A stretch of DNA of 64,000 bases. It comes from Exobasidium rhododendri. Lineage: Eukaryota > Basidiomycota > Exobasidiomycetes > Exobasidiales > Exobasidiaceae. The DNA is taken from the NCBI GenBank assembly GCA_026210745.1, contig CP110630.1, positions 5,394,001-5,458,000 on the forward strand, written 5' to 3'. The notes under the pieces were generated by a model. It saw only the letters and a program-made list of their open reading frames with translations, had not been told where the DNA came from and did not search any database. Position numbers and translations under genes: made by a program. Shown here piece by piece: positions 33,002 through 44,442 of the stretch (positions are counted from its first letter, which is position 1; each line of letters begins with the position of its first letter).

Positions 33002-35880
33002 ATGTCGAAGGACATGGGAGAATACGTCGATCTTGTGTCAGAGCCGTGCAACACAGCTCTTCCTCGATTGCTCATCATAGACCACCATGACAGCTACACA
33101 TTGAATCTGCTCATTAGTCTTTTGCATGCGACCAAATGCACATCGTCGCAGCTGTTGTCCCGCGTCATCGTATTACCTCATGACCATCGGTACATTGCGG
33201 ACATAGAATTGTTCCAACATCATCTACTTCCCTATCTCGATGGAATCGTACTAGGTCCAGGGCCAGGTCATCCATCGAACGAGAAGGACTTTGGGCCAGC
33301 GCAAAGAATTCTCTCGTCTGTAAAAAGGAGAGACATCCGTATCCCTCTTTTAGGGATTTGTTTGGGTCATCAAGGGATAGCGACTGCTTTTGGAGGAAGT
33401 GTAGTGCAAGCTGAAAGCCTGAGACATGGCTTGCTCAGTCAGATCATCACATCAAATGAGCATGCCCTCAGCCTGCCATCCTTGTTTGAAGGCTTGGAAG
33501 ACGCAGGACCGGTAGAGATGATTCGGTACAATAGTTTGACAGTAGATGAATCGAGTGAGTAGTTCTAGCCTTGTGTTGGTGATGGAAAAGGGGTGTGACG
33601 ATGGTGTTGACTCTGTCACGAACAGCCCTGCCTTCCGAATTGATCGTCACAGCCTGGTCGCATGATGATAGCTGTGCAGCTCTGCCACCAAAGACGAACC
33701 GATACTTTTCCGATTTCTCATCACCTTCAACATCATCTCCTACGTCAAACACCCCGTCCAGATCACAGCGAGTGGTGATGGGTCTGCAGCACAGAGACCT
33801 CCCCATTTGGGGCGTTCAATTCCACCCTGAATCTATATCTAGCGTCGGAGGGGAAAAGATGTTGCAGCGGTTTCTCGGCAATTGTCGAAAGTTCTGGGTG
33901 CAAGAGCTCAGTAGGGGCCGGAGCATGTCAGAGAGGAAAGCGGCACACGAGCGACTGATTTCATGGCAGAGATCAGAAGCATTGCCTGAGCGGATCCAGA
34001 AGCTCGGTGTTCCCCTCGTCGCCTCCTCGTCCTCTGTTCCACCCTCTCTGCAAACGAAGAAGAATAAAAGATTCAGGGCAGTGACGCAGATCATCGATGC
34101 ACCTACGCCTTCGTACGACTATGCTCCGACCGTCTTCGCAAGGGTGTTTGGCGGAGGGAGCGAAGATTCCGGCACCGTCTGGCTGGATAGCTCAAGACAA
34201 GGAGACGTGCAGAGTCGATTCTCGTACATGTCAAAGCCGTCGTGGAGTGTCAAACACGGTCTTGCGGATAGAGAGACTAGCATCTCGATCCCAGGCAAAG
34301 GCAAAGGACGCCCCACTCGAATACACAACATCAACGCCTTCAGCTCATCTGATGAGTCACACGTCGACTATAAACATGGCTTGGTGACGCCCAAGTCGAG
34401 TCGAGCCAATTCGCCAAACAGTAAAAAGGAAGATGCTAGAGACTTCTGGACGTGGTTCTCATCACTACAGGAGAGCTTTCAGGCCTGTTGCACGGCAGAA
34501 GATGAGCGAGAAGCATGCCCTTTCCAGACCGGATTCGTTGGGTACCTTGACTACGAGATGAAGAAGGAGAGCTTGACGAGGGGAAAGGACGATCTCACCC
34601 ACTCGTCGTCCCTCACCGCTGAACCAGGCGGTGGCCCTCCTTGCGTCTGGTTTGGATTTTGCGATAGACTACTGGCTTATGATCATCAGTCCGACGAATG
34701 GATGGCGGTCTTCTTGCTTCGAGATGAAGAGGAGCCGCTAGAAGACGAAAGATTGAGATCTCTGCAGAAGGCTTTGGCAGAGGAAGGTCGCGATCTAGGA
34801 CTAACGAAGGAAGAGGCACACAGCTGGCTGGTCGAGTTGCGTGATTGCTTACTTGACCTCGCCCATCCTATCGACACACAAGAGCAAGAAGGTAAAAGCT
34901 ATGTGAACTTACTACCGCCAATGACGGCCGTCGATTCTGCTTCGGCATACAAAGCGAAAGTGGAAGCTGCGAGGGACTATATTCGCAGAGGAGAGAGCTA
35001 CGAACTCTGTCTCACCACATGCTTTGATGGCACGCTCGCTGAAGAAGTGCAAGACGGCTTCCAGATCTACAAGGAGCTACGAAAGAAGAATCCAGCACCT
35101 TTCTCTGCGTTTCTCAACCTTGGTCGAGGTGTCGACATTCTCTCGACCAGCCCTGAAAGGTTCATGAGCATAGATAGAGATGGGAAGGTAGAGATGAAGC
35201 CGATCAAGGGCACCCTTGCCAGGGCAGGCTACAAAGAGGGAGAGGAAGATCGTCGAGAGGGGAAAAGGCGCGGGGTGGAAGAGGATGTAAGGTGGTGCCT
35301 TGCAGAGGACGAGAAGCGCAGGAATGCACTGGCTTGTGATCCGAAAGAACAGGCGGAGAATCTGATGGTGAGTGCTAAGCGTTGCAGGGGAGCAGCTCCG
35401 AAGTCTTTCTTCTTACCTTGTGCTACCTCTCCAAAGATTGTCGACCTGATTAGAGCCGACCTGCTTTCATTCTGCGCGCCTGACACGGTGATAGTTCCCT
35501 CGTTGATGCAGGTGGAGTCGTATGAGTCAGTGCATCAACTTGTCACCACCCTGCAAGGCAAGAAGAACGATAGAATCAGCACAGTGGAAGCGCTCAAGAG
35601 GTGCTTTCCCCCTGGCAGCATGACCGGCGCACCCAAAGTGAGAAGTGTGGAGATTCTGGAGAGACTGGAGGAGGGACCGCGGGGGCCTTATAGTGGCATA
35701 CTCGGTTGGCTTGGCCTGGACGGAGCTGCCAACTTCAGTGTCATCATTCGGACTGTCGTCGTCAATGGTCGTCACGTCACGATAGGAGCAGGGGGAGCAA
35801 TTACGTATCTTTCAGAAGCAGGACAGGAGTGGCAAGAAGTGTTGGACAAGGTGTCTTCGATTGCTACAGTGGCAGCATAA
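33002..35880 (+). CDS. ABZ1: Aminodeoxychorismate synthase (PABA synthase), fused bifunctional
   Basis: Makes 4-amino-4-deoxychorismate from chorismate and glutamine for folate synthesis. Two exons, 33002-33554 and 33626-35880, 935 residues. The N-terminal glutamine amidotransferase shows [14 protein letters not shown], the nucleophile Cys in LGICLGHQ, and the His/Glu pair in GVQFHPES. The C-terminal chorismate-binding domain shows [18 protein letters not shown] (the Lys typical of PABA rather than anthranilate synthase) and [20 protein letters not shown], ending [11 protein letters not shown]. Linkers are Ser-rich. The fusion of both activities in one chain is the normal fungal state. It converges on the TMEM135-like gene with 105 bp between stops. 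Confidence 0.95.
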
Positions 35881-35985
35881 AGTGTACTCAGGGATGTAGT
35901 ATTGTATAAAAGATGTAATAAAAATAGATGTAATGATCAAGAAATTTCTTTCTATGTGTAGACAACATCTCAAGCCTTCTCGCCC

Positions 35986-38149
35986 TCACGATCGAGCTGC
36001 CAATCTTTGTGCAGCCTTTCCACGAGGGGAAGGCACCACCCACGCCATCAGCGCAGTGATGCCACGGAGGAGATCCGGTCGATGTTTTGCAGCAGAGACC
36101 ACCACCCCGACACTGAGACCGAACAGTATCCTTTCCGTCAAGAGCGCACTCTGCTGTCCTTTGCTCAGCCAACCGGGTTTCGCCATCTCCCCCAATGCAA
36201 AGAGTGCTCGTGGTGCGACGTAGAGAGCCATCTCTGCCCTCTTTCGCTTCTCTTCGATGAACACACTCCATCCGCAAGTCCAGGACCCCAGTATCGGTCC
36301 GAAACCTCCATCCCAGACTTGATGTGATATGTGAGGGAACAGACGAGGAAACAAAGTCGTTCGCGAGAGACACACCATGAACCTGGACGCGTGAGTGAGA
36401 GTATTGTAAGGGGGTGGTAAGCTAAGCATCCAGTCTCCCCAGCAAAAGCCAATGCACTCACCAGATACTAGCAATGAACGACGACAGGAAGGTGGCACTT
36501 CTCATGCTACCCTTCAAGACCTTGAGAAGAGTAGCTACCGGTTGTCTCTTGAATTGAGCCCGACCGAAGATCAGCCTGGGCAGCAGATGTACGGGAATAT
36601 AAATGCCCAAACAGACTCTATACGCTCTTAAGAATCGATAGAGAGCATTCTTGTAGCAATTGGAGCCACCGACCCCACAGTGGACTATTTCACAAGGCAG
36701 GCCGCCCATTTCTCCTCTACCCCGTAGTCCTGCAGCGTCTTGCAACAAGAAATCCGTCTTGCTTGATTGAGCCGATCGCTTCTGCGCTAGAGCATGAACA
36801 CGAGAGGCAGGCAATTGTGATGGATCCCCCCAGCCGTAAGGATAGCCCAACGACTCCGAGAGAGAGCCTATAAGGTCCACAGCTGCGGGAGTGATCTCCT
36901 TCCCTCCGTAATGCCAATCGTGTGGCTTGTTGGTTCGTAGGGATCGAAGAGCGACGAGTAATCTTTCGTCCATCGATGCTAGGTTCGTGATCCACTTGAC
37001 GTACGTGGGTGGCAGTCGTTCAGGAGCATAGAACCAATTGTACATGATAATAGCACATGCAACTACGAATACTAGTCCTTCCGCTTGATTTTGAACAGCT
37101 GCGAGGAGAATGTCAACGACCTTGATGTGTGCACCTCTATTGACGAAACGAGAAAGTCTTGCGAGCTCGTTTCTGCTGTTGTCAGTCTTCATGCCTCCTT
37201 GCGGTCCCAAAGCCCGGCTCTTGGGTCTTCTTCGCATAGCAGGTATCGCACGAACAAGAGTGTCCATTGCTCTGACAAGTGCGAACAATGTAAGGTCAAT
37301 CGTTGGACTAGCTGTTCCAAGCGCTTTCCTCTTCTTGCCTTTCGCATCCGTTGTGGGCGTGGAGGATGTTCTCTCCTCGGTCGGAGATTGAGGTGGATTG
37401 GTGATAGATCTAGCCGAGGGTGACTTCTCCATTGGACTTCGACTTCCTGAGCCTTTTGGAGTAGCGGGTATGCTCAGACTGGTGAGCCTCGCCAGAAAAT
37501 GTCCTCCAGGTGCCAAGGGCGTAGGATTGGCATTGGCGACCTTCCTTCTGAAAGGGTTATAGAATCCTTTCATGAATTGCTGACTTTCGTTTCCAGAATT
37601 ATTCATTCCATACGCAGAGTATTGCAGGAAATGAAGGGCGAGACCGCTACAGGCTGCAGCGCTAGCAAACGTACTCAAGACTGCTCTGCTTTCTCGCTGA
37701 AGCCGGAGTGTGTTTGGCCTTATCAGGATGGTGAGAAAGACATTCTCTAGCAATGCTGATCCCGTCAAGGCCAGCGCGCAAGCCAAAGCGACACCCCGAG
37801 GGCCTAGAGCTGCAACCATTGATTTGGCTATATGCTGCAAGAGAGTTGGTATCTGCTGTAATGCTGGTAGGAATGCGTCTGAGAATATGGAAGTAGATGA
37901 CGCAGACGACGACTGGTCTAGCTGTGCTATGCTAGGATTCGACTTTATTTGTTTCTCCTCATAGATGCGTCGCCTGACCTTGTTGAGTCTCTTTATGTTG
38001 GCCAGTGTATATCGCAACAGTTGCTTGAGAATAGTGGGAAGGATGTCCAACAGATATCCCAACAAGTATGCGCGCACCGCTGGTTGTAGGGCTGGTGGTA
38101 CTCGGGACAGTCGGGAAGGTCGCTGCTGCACCATCTTTTTGGTGCCCAT
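35986..38149 (-). CDS. TMEM135-like membrane protein
   Basis: Multi-pass membrane protein of the TMEM135 family, linked in animals to mitochondrial dynamics and peroxisomal lipid handling; the fungal role is not established. Two exons, 36462-38149 and 35986-36382, 694 residues in phase. The strongest match is the Cys-rich signature HCGVGGSNCYKNALYRFLRAYRVCLGIYIPVHLLP (about residues 490-525), followed by FKRQPVATLLKVLKGSMRSATFLSSFI. Other hydrophobic spans: ALACALALTGSALLENVFL and AEGLVFVVACAIIMYNWFYAPERLP. A Ser/Pro/Lys-rich loop (about residues 215-275) is non-conserved. The terminal exon carries a second WSVFIEEKRKRAEMALYVAPRALFA segment typical of the C-terminal half. Confidence 0.85.
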
Positions 38150-38599
38150 GGCGTCTATGGTCTATCTCTTGCTTGTGTCAGTACCTTCTGATGACGCCCG
38201 GAAAGCCGATGACACGACAGTGGAGGGTGGGGTGAAAGAAGGCTGATACACTACGGGAAGGCGGCCAATCCTGTCGCTTGGAAATGCTTCGGTATCTCTA
38301 CACTCTGTTAACCGCTAATAAAGTGACAACCAGATGCAGCCCTAAATCCTATTCTGATAGCTGCAAGTACGCGTTTGTCTAAGTCGCTTCTTCGATCTCA
38401 GTTGCGGGAGAAGAGGGGGGTCCTCCGTGCTTTCATGTTGAGAATACATATAGACTACCCCGTCGGCCGAAACAAAGACTGAGAAGATGAAGTTTAAATT
38501 TTGAGGTCGCACGCACACATTTAGGGTGCGAGAGGAAAGAAAGAGATCATCGTGCTGTTTGGAACGAGGAGAAGCAATACCTCTCTGACGTACACAACA
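38150..38599. promoter_or_regulatory. Divergent promoter between the TMEM135-like gene and RSA3
   Basis: 450 bp between two divergent ATGs. No recognisable element, ORF with a motif or RNA was seen. Confidence 0.4.
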
Positions 38600-39537
38600 A
38601 TGGCACCAGCGACACTCCAAGCAGGGAGAGGGAAGCCTAAGCGCAAGAGGGCTCGCAAGACTCGAACGGCCGTAGTATCAGACGCTTCGTCTTCGTCCTC
38701 CTCTTCGAGCGATTCAGACAGCAGCGATAATGAAGTCCTTCTTTCGTCTAGCAAAGGCAAGGTCAAAGGAGATGCTAGTCTTGCGAATCAAATGAGATCA
38801 AGCTCTGATAGCAACAGCAGCAGCAGCAGCAGTAGTAGTAGCAGCAGCGACAACAGTAGTAGTAGTGAAAGCGAGAGTGACAGTGATAATCATACCGCCG
38901 CATTACAGGCTTTAGGGCAGCGTGCAGAAAAGGGAAGCGCCGGGAAAAGAAGACTTCAATACACACCGCCGCCAGAAGACTACTCTTCAATGGATATTCA
39001 AATGGTTGACTCTGATGACGAAATAGCAGAGGGCGGAACACTGAGAGGTCAATGCCTGGCACTACGTCCACCTCCGCCAATCCTTCGCTCGCTCTTAATC
39101 GAGGAGGCTCAAGATAGACGGCGAGAGGCCCTAGCTAAAAAGCAGAGAAGTAGGAAGCCTTCTCTGGCCACCAATAAGCAAGCAGTAGACAATGGTGCCA
39201 CGAGGGAGGAATACTTTCAAGCAGTCTACATGCGCATCGTCATTGATGAATTCGGTGAAGAACTTGATGCCCTTCGAAAGGTGAGTTTCATTACGTCCTT
39301 GGACCTTCTCTTTTTCACTCTTTTACTGATTACTGACGAAATCGTACAATCCTCTTGTAGAAAGAGCCAAATCTGACTGCAGAGTCTGGCAGTAGAATGC
39401 CGCTCCTTATTGATGCACTTCAGGCTGGTTCCGAGTTATTTTCTCGAGGGAGTACGTCTTCGAAAGAGCATAGCATCAGTCTAGGTGATAGCGATGAAGT
39501 AGGGTTGATGCTGTGGGGCAATCAGATGGCGAATTAG
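38600..39537 (+). CDS. RSA3: Ribosome assembly protein 3
   Basis: Nucleolar factor for 60S subunit assembly. Two exons, 38600-39280 and 39361-39537, 285 residues. The N-terminus is basic (GKPKRKRARKTRT), followed by long serine/aspartate tracts (SSSSSSSSDSDSSDNE, then a second run up to about residue 100) typical of nucleolar proteins. The RSA3 domain spans the intron: REEYFQAVYMRIVIDEFGEELDALRK, then KEPNLTAESGSRMPLLIDALQAGSELFS. This is the only conserved part. Start chosen at ATG 38600, because the upstream in-frame codons are not conserved. The serine runs are encoded by AGC/AGT repeats at 38812-38870. Confidence 0.88.
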
Positions 39538-39846
39538 GCCATTTTCTTCTTGCCACAACTTGCTACCATCTCATTATATTGTAATAGTTGTGATGATGAC
39601 GATACTTATTGATGTACTTTTTACGATATACAACCTAGCTAAGCTGTCCAGCGGAGGAGAGTGTACTGCATACTGAGTGTCCACGACACACGAAGGACCT
39701 AGTAGCTTTAGGCTAGAGAGGGGATTATGTAGGGTTAGCACACGTGAAGCAGAGCATTGGCCATGACGCTGCAGCGGGGAGAACTTTAAAACGCGAATGT
39801 CGTTGCGCATAATTATTACACCTATTCAACACAATCACAGTGCAAA
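39538..39846. other. Gap between RSA3 and PFD1
   Basis: 309 bp on the same strand. It holds the RSA3 3' end and PFD1 promoter. Nothing further recognised. Confidence 0.4.
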
Positions 39847-40455
39847 ATGCCGTCCATGGCTGATGAGCAGCTTCACAAGGTAAGTCAATGGGAGCCACGA
39901 ATAGCTGGATGAGAATTATCCATTCCAGATTCTCAAGTTTAGACTCATCTTCCTTGCCCATCCAGATCCTTCAACAAATCCAGACTCAATTGGTCACTGC
40001 GACTCGACAGCTGAACATGGTGAAAGCGCAAATACAGGGTTCTGAGAATGCCAAGAGAAGGGTAGAATTGACAAGTAAACAGCTCAGTGAAGAGCAAGGA
40101 GATGTGCGCTTCTGGCAGGGGATTGGGAAAATGTGCGTCAAATCTGACCTGAGGAACGTAACTATAACACTGACAATACTGCGAATCCTTCTTTCGGACA
40201 GGTTCATCGTACAAGAACGAGGCGAAGTGGAAGGTCAATTGGAGGCAAAGCAGAAAGAGATCGAGAACGAAATCACGAATCTGGTCAAGAAAAGGAAGGT
40301 GAGTATAGAAGAGCGCACCTTTCAAGGACACAAATCCTGATTCCAATGCCACCCTGCAGTTTTTAGAGAAGCAGGCAGGCGAAGCACAATCACACATGAG
40401 AGACATCTTCTCAGGGCTGGAGCAGCAGCAGAAGAGTCAATCAGCCTCAACGTAG
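39847..40455 (+). CDS. PFD1: Prefoldin subunit 1
   Basis: Beta-type subunit of the hexameric prefoldin chaperone, which hands nascent actin and tubulin to the CCT chaperonin. Four exons, 39847-39879, 39966-40132, 40202-40298 and 40360-40455, 130 residues, all in phase. The sequence is an almost continuous coiled-coil with the central beta-hairpin: LQQIQTQLVTATRQLNMVKAQIQGSENAKRRVELTSKQLSE, then VRFWQGIGKMFIVQERGEVEGQLEAKQKEIENEITNLVKKRKFLEKQAGEAQSHMRDIF. The GIGKMFI block is the family signature and is split by intron 2. The first exon encodes only 11 residues. It converges on GUP1. Confidence 0.93.
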
Positions 40456-40650
40456 AGGGAGACACGGTCATCTCCGGCACACAACCTGTAACATCATCAC
40501 TACGATATATAAAATAATACAAGCGCAATCGTCACAATTTCAGCATTTACGAATTGTGCCCCTACGCAACTCTTCCTCTCTATTTTGGGGACGGAAAAGA
40601 AAGGAGAACTCATCAGAAAACGATTCCTTGCCTTTCTTCACAATTGCTAC

Positions 40651-43149
40651 TCACCGATATTCGAACCTGAAGATGTAAGAGAGGAAATTCGAGCCGAGCA
40701 CGCTTCAGTGATGAGCTTGCAATAGGGAAAAGGCGAGAATGCCCAATCTACACTCACATCACTTGAACACCGACGAACAAGACACCGCAAGCACCCAGCA
40801 TAAATTGCAGACCTGACAAGGAAGCGGATTTAGACGGTGTGCTCCCTTGCATCTGATACTCTGTCAGGACTCCCTCTCTCTTCTTCTGACTCACCACTCC
40901 AGCGACTGAGTAGCTGTTGCGACATGTATGACATTCCCTCCATCCCAATAGCAAAGCCGACTAGATTGGCCGACATCATCATCAAAATGTTCACCACTCC
41001 TCCTACTGCACAGATATGCCGATACCACCAGAGCTGGCCAAATAACTCCTTTGAAACGGCCTTCCGAGCAAGTATCTCTGGCAGGATGAAGAGACTGACC
41101 AGCCACCCCCAAGCGAGCAATTTGAGCGACAGATCGTGCCAGAGAGCGACAAACGTAAAGACGAGTAGAATAGACGCTATAGCGTTACCAGAACCGCCCA
41201 TTGGAATGTAGATGTATCTGCTCGAAAGTAAGCAAACGTCAGCCTTTGCCAAAGTAGAGGAAAGGTGGCACGTCAAAGAGTCTCTTGCACTAACCGAACT
41301 ATCCACAGATTATAGCTGCGATGCCAACTACGCCAGAAGCCCAACGTGGAGTAGTTGTTGGCCATGCAACGAATCATGTTCTCAGGTGCATCCACTCCAT
41401 CAGCCAGAGCCCATAGACGAAAGAATCTCCACGGTATGAGAAGCTGATCACGGAGAGAGTTAGTCCCTCAGGGCACGTCTAGGCAAGTTCTCCTATCCGC
41501 ATCTCGACTGCTTACCTTGAGCCAGACGACGATCAAGTTCCAGAAGCCAATCATACTAAGCTCCATCGGTGTGGAGCCTGCCCAAGCTTTGGAGTCTTTG
41601 ATGGCGTTCACATACATGTAGTGAAGGATGAATTCCATCGTCAGAACTGTTGCCAAGAATCGAATGGCGTACTGTAGCGTATAGCGACTGGAGATGGAGA
41701 GGGGCCTTCGGAGCTGGAAGAGTCTGTATATTAGTCCTTACACGAAGGATTTCACAAAATGCTCATTGACCTCTTACCTGTTCGACAAAGTCATTGAAAG
41801 TGATGATAGGACCTGCGATGAATAGCGGCGGGTATAGTGCATAGAGAAGATAGTTGCGAAATGAGTAGTCGACCATCGGCAGCGGCGTTTCCTGCCTCTT
41901 TCTCGAATCTGTCTCGATGCTCGTTCGCTTTCAAGGTTGTTTCAGCTTTGATTGATGACGTCACTAGAGCAAGAAAGACACTCACTTCGTCTCCATGAGC
42001 GGTGTTGGTGTGCCCTGTGTCCTTTGCCGCCCAATAGTAATCTATCGAGAAGGATATGAGGCGAAGCATGGTGATGTTGAAGTTGATCTGCCACCTGGGC
42101 ATCAGACCGGTGTAGTTGTCCTGGATCGGTCACTTCTTTCAGTGGAAGGATTTCTATTCTACTGTTTCCTGCAACACTCACCAACCAAGCCAGTGATTGG
42201 CTGAAAGTGGCATAGGAGAAGCCATTATTCCAATGCACAGCAAAGAGGGAGGCAACGTTCCAAGTCCAGATCACCAGGGGTGCTATTGGAGAGTAGGTCG
42301 TCAAATTGATAATCTTGACAATGGCAAAATTGATAGAGCAAAGAAGTAGCAGCTTCATTGCATTGGTGCCATGCAATGTAACGATGAAAGCAAAGGTGAA
42401 GAGCGTGAGGAACAGCTTGCGATGAGGTCTGATCAGTGTACGATTGAGAGACTGATACGAGCCTTGTCGGCCCAGGTGCTCTAATCCCTTCGATATGGCC
42501 ACATAGACAATCATCACCAAGGTCAGAACTGGGAAGTAGTCTCTGAAAGACTTGTACTGGAAGTCGGAGTCATCCTGATGGTCGCGAGGGAGTAGATGTC
42601 AGTCCTTGACTCTACAGACCATCTAAATGCCACTCACCCTCTTCCTGCCAAATAGCCAGCCAGGTCGTAGGTGTGAGGAGTATTTGGGGTAATTCTTGCT
42701 CGACTCTGAAGAGGGAGGCAAAGTTATGTCGTGAGCAGATGTGCTACTGTGCTCAAGGAAAAGTAGAATGTACCCAAGCTCAGGCGAATTGGCACCCAAC
42801 ACATCCAGGGCACAGCAATGGCGAAAACGACGGCATAGAAATAGAACTCTAGAGTGTTCCACCTGGATGGACTTGTTCCCTTTCTGGCTGTGTCATTTGC
42901 AGTACTGTCGTCGAATATATGATTGTCCGCATCGTTTCGCTTGTCATAAGGTGTCTGAGCCTGTACGGTGAAGCTGGTCACACCTCTCTCGCCAAAGACC
43001 TTCGATTGGAGGGACGGTATCCTCCTTCCTCTTCTGCTGGCTAAATCGTGAAATTCCTGTCTACGAGGCGAGTACACCATGCCGCCGTCTTCACCCTGAT
43101 GGGCACTTTCTGATGTTTGCTCGACTCGCACGATGTGGGTCGGGAGCAT
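40651..43149 (-). CDS. GUP1: MBOAT-family O-acyltransferase, GUP1-like
   Basis: ER membrane-bound O-acyltransferase. In yeast Gup1 remodels the lipid of GPI anchors and was first named for glycerol uptake. Ten exons in phase: 42774-43149, 42638-42705, 42182-42574, 41986-42120, 41778-41927, 41516-41713, 41295-41443, 40895-41217, 40758-40812 and 40651-40666, giving 620 residues. Recognisable blocks: [20 protein letters not shown] (TM1), [83 protein letters not shown] (with conserved WHRS), and [17 protein letters not shown] with the catalytic His. The C-terminus VQVMFEYR is coded across two tiny exons, the last only 16 nt. The start is ATG 43149; the TTG upstream is not used. Confidence 0.93.
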
Positions 43150-43369
43150 CAGCAAAGGGTGTAAGGGAAAACGATATCAGGGGCAAAGCCAGGGCGTGAG
43201 ACTTCAACCAGGGCAGGAAGAATGGGGCTGTTTCCTGCATTGCACGTCGTTGGCCTGTGCACTGCTGCATTCACTCTAATTCCAGCTTCGATTCTACCAG
43301 ACTCGCGCGGTAGCTTCGTTGACTTCGACTTCGACTTCGCTACCCTTTCGCCCCCCTTCAAGCGTCAGG
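43150..43369. promoter_or_regulatory. Bidirectional promoter of GUP1 and TFA2
   Basis: Only 220 bp separate the two divergent ATGs, so both core promoters must lie here. No TATA box is obvious. Confidence 0.55.
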
Positions 43370-44323
43370 ATGTCCTCGTCAGCCATTTACAGCCAGCCAG
43401 CCAACACAGGCGGTGGTCAGCAAAGAAGGACACAGTTAGCTATTGCACTTGACTCGCTCAAGGTGAGTGCGGCTAGTGTCATGATTGGTAGTCTTCCCCA
43501 TTACTCCTTGCTGAGAGTGTTGGTCGCAGACGGAAAAGCATCCAGTGTCATTGGAAGACTTTGCAATCCGACATGGAGTAGAGCAGCTGCTGCACGATGA
43601 GGAACTACGGCAAGCATTCAAGGCCAATTCTCGAGTGATACATAATGAGAGGAACAATACATGGTCTTGGAAACCTGATCATGATATTCGCACTCCTCAA
43701 GATCTTCTGGTCCTGGTGGAAGCTCGCTACAAGAGTGCCATTCCTCCTCATCCAGTGGGATTCAAATTGGCAGACTTGAGAGATAGCTATCCTGCATCAA
43801 AGGAAGCTGTGGACAACTTTGCAAAGCGAAGGAAAAGATCAGAAGTTGAGGAAGAAGTGCAGAATAGTGCAGGCGGAATGGAGCATGAGAGTAAGAAGAT
43901 TCTCATCTTGCCAGGGTTGAAGGAGGGTACCATTCGACAGGTGTTCTTCAATGAAGCAAGTAGCGATTCGTACATTCGCAAGAATGAGGGCAAGATCATA
44001 GGCACAGTTGATGACGGTGAGCAAAAGAAAGATCCTGTTACAATGACCTAACCTTTTCTTAACGCAGTCGTTACTATTCTACCTTACAAACAACAGAGTT
44101 CAAGACACTTTGGCATGAACTCACTGTTCCTGACGCTGTGGACTTGCCCAAGGAGCTGGAGCAAGAAGGGCACATGACCGCTACGATGGTAGCGGGTGAT
44201 ACAATAAATATAAGCCGTGGTCGAGGCAGAGGCAGAGGTAGGGGGAGAGGTTCAGCTCGCAAGGTGCGGATTCAAAATACGCATCTTGCGGGTGTCGACC
44301 TGTCAAGCAATTATCAGGGTTGA
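43370..44323 (+). CDS. TFA2: Transcription factor TFIIE, beta subunit
   Basis: RNA polymerase II general factor that, with TFIIE-alpha, recruits and regulates TFIIH at promoters. Three exons, 43370-43462, 43530-44016 and 44097-44323, 268 residues. The tandem winged-helix core is visible: VSLEDFAIRHGVEQLLHDEELRQAFKANSRVIHNERNNTWSWKPDHDIRTPQDLLVLVEAR, then KILILPGLKEGTIRQVFFN, and EFKTLWHELTVPDAVDLPKELEQEG (the FKxLW...VPDxVDLPKEL signature). The C-terminus keeps the family ending KVRIQNTHLAGV. Between them lie six consecutive Arg-Gly pairs (residues 234-245) where homologues have a lysine-rich helix. That is an unusual feature. Confidence 0.94.
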
Positions 44324-44442
44324 AAGGGCGAAGCTTGGCGGACTCATCAAACAATGTACAATACAATCCAGTAGACAGTCTCACAGTAGCCACATACATT
44401 GTTGAGAGAGATGAAGTAGATGATGTTGATGCATGTCGCGGC

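Noticed and set aside
36458-36498. TMEM135-like protein ending at 36458
   Set aside because: The end is a GTGAGT donor; splicing to 36382 adds a conserved C-terminal segment.
36717-38246. Plus-strand frames opposite the TMEM135-like gene
   Set aside because: They are antisense shadows of a conserved long minus-strand frame.
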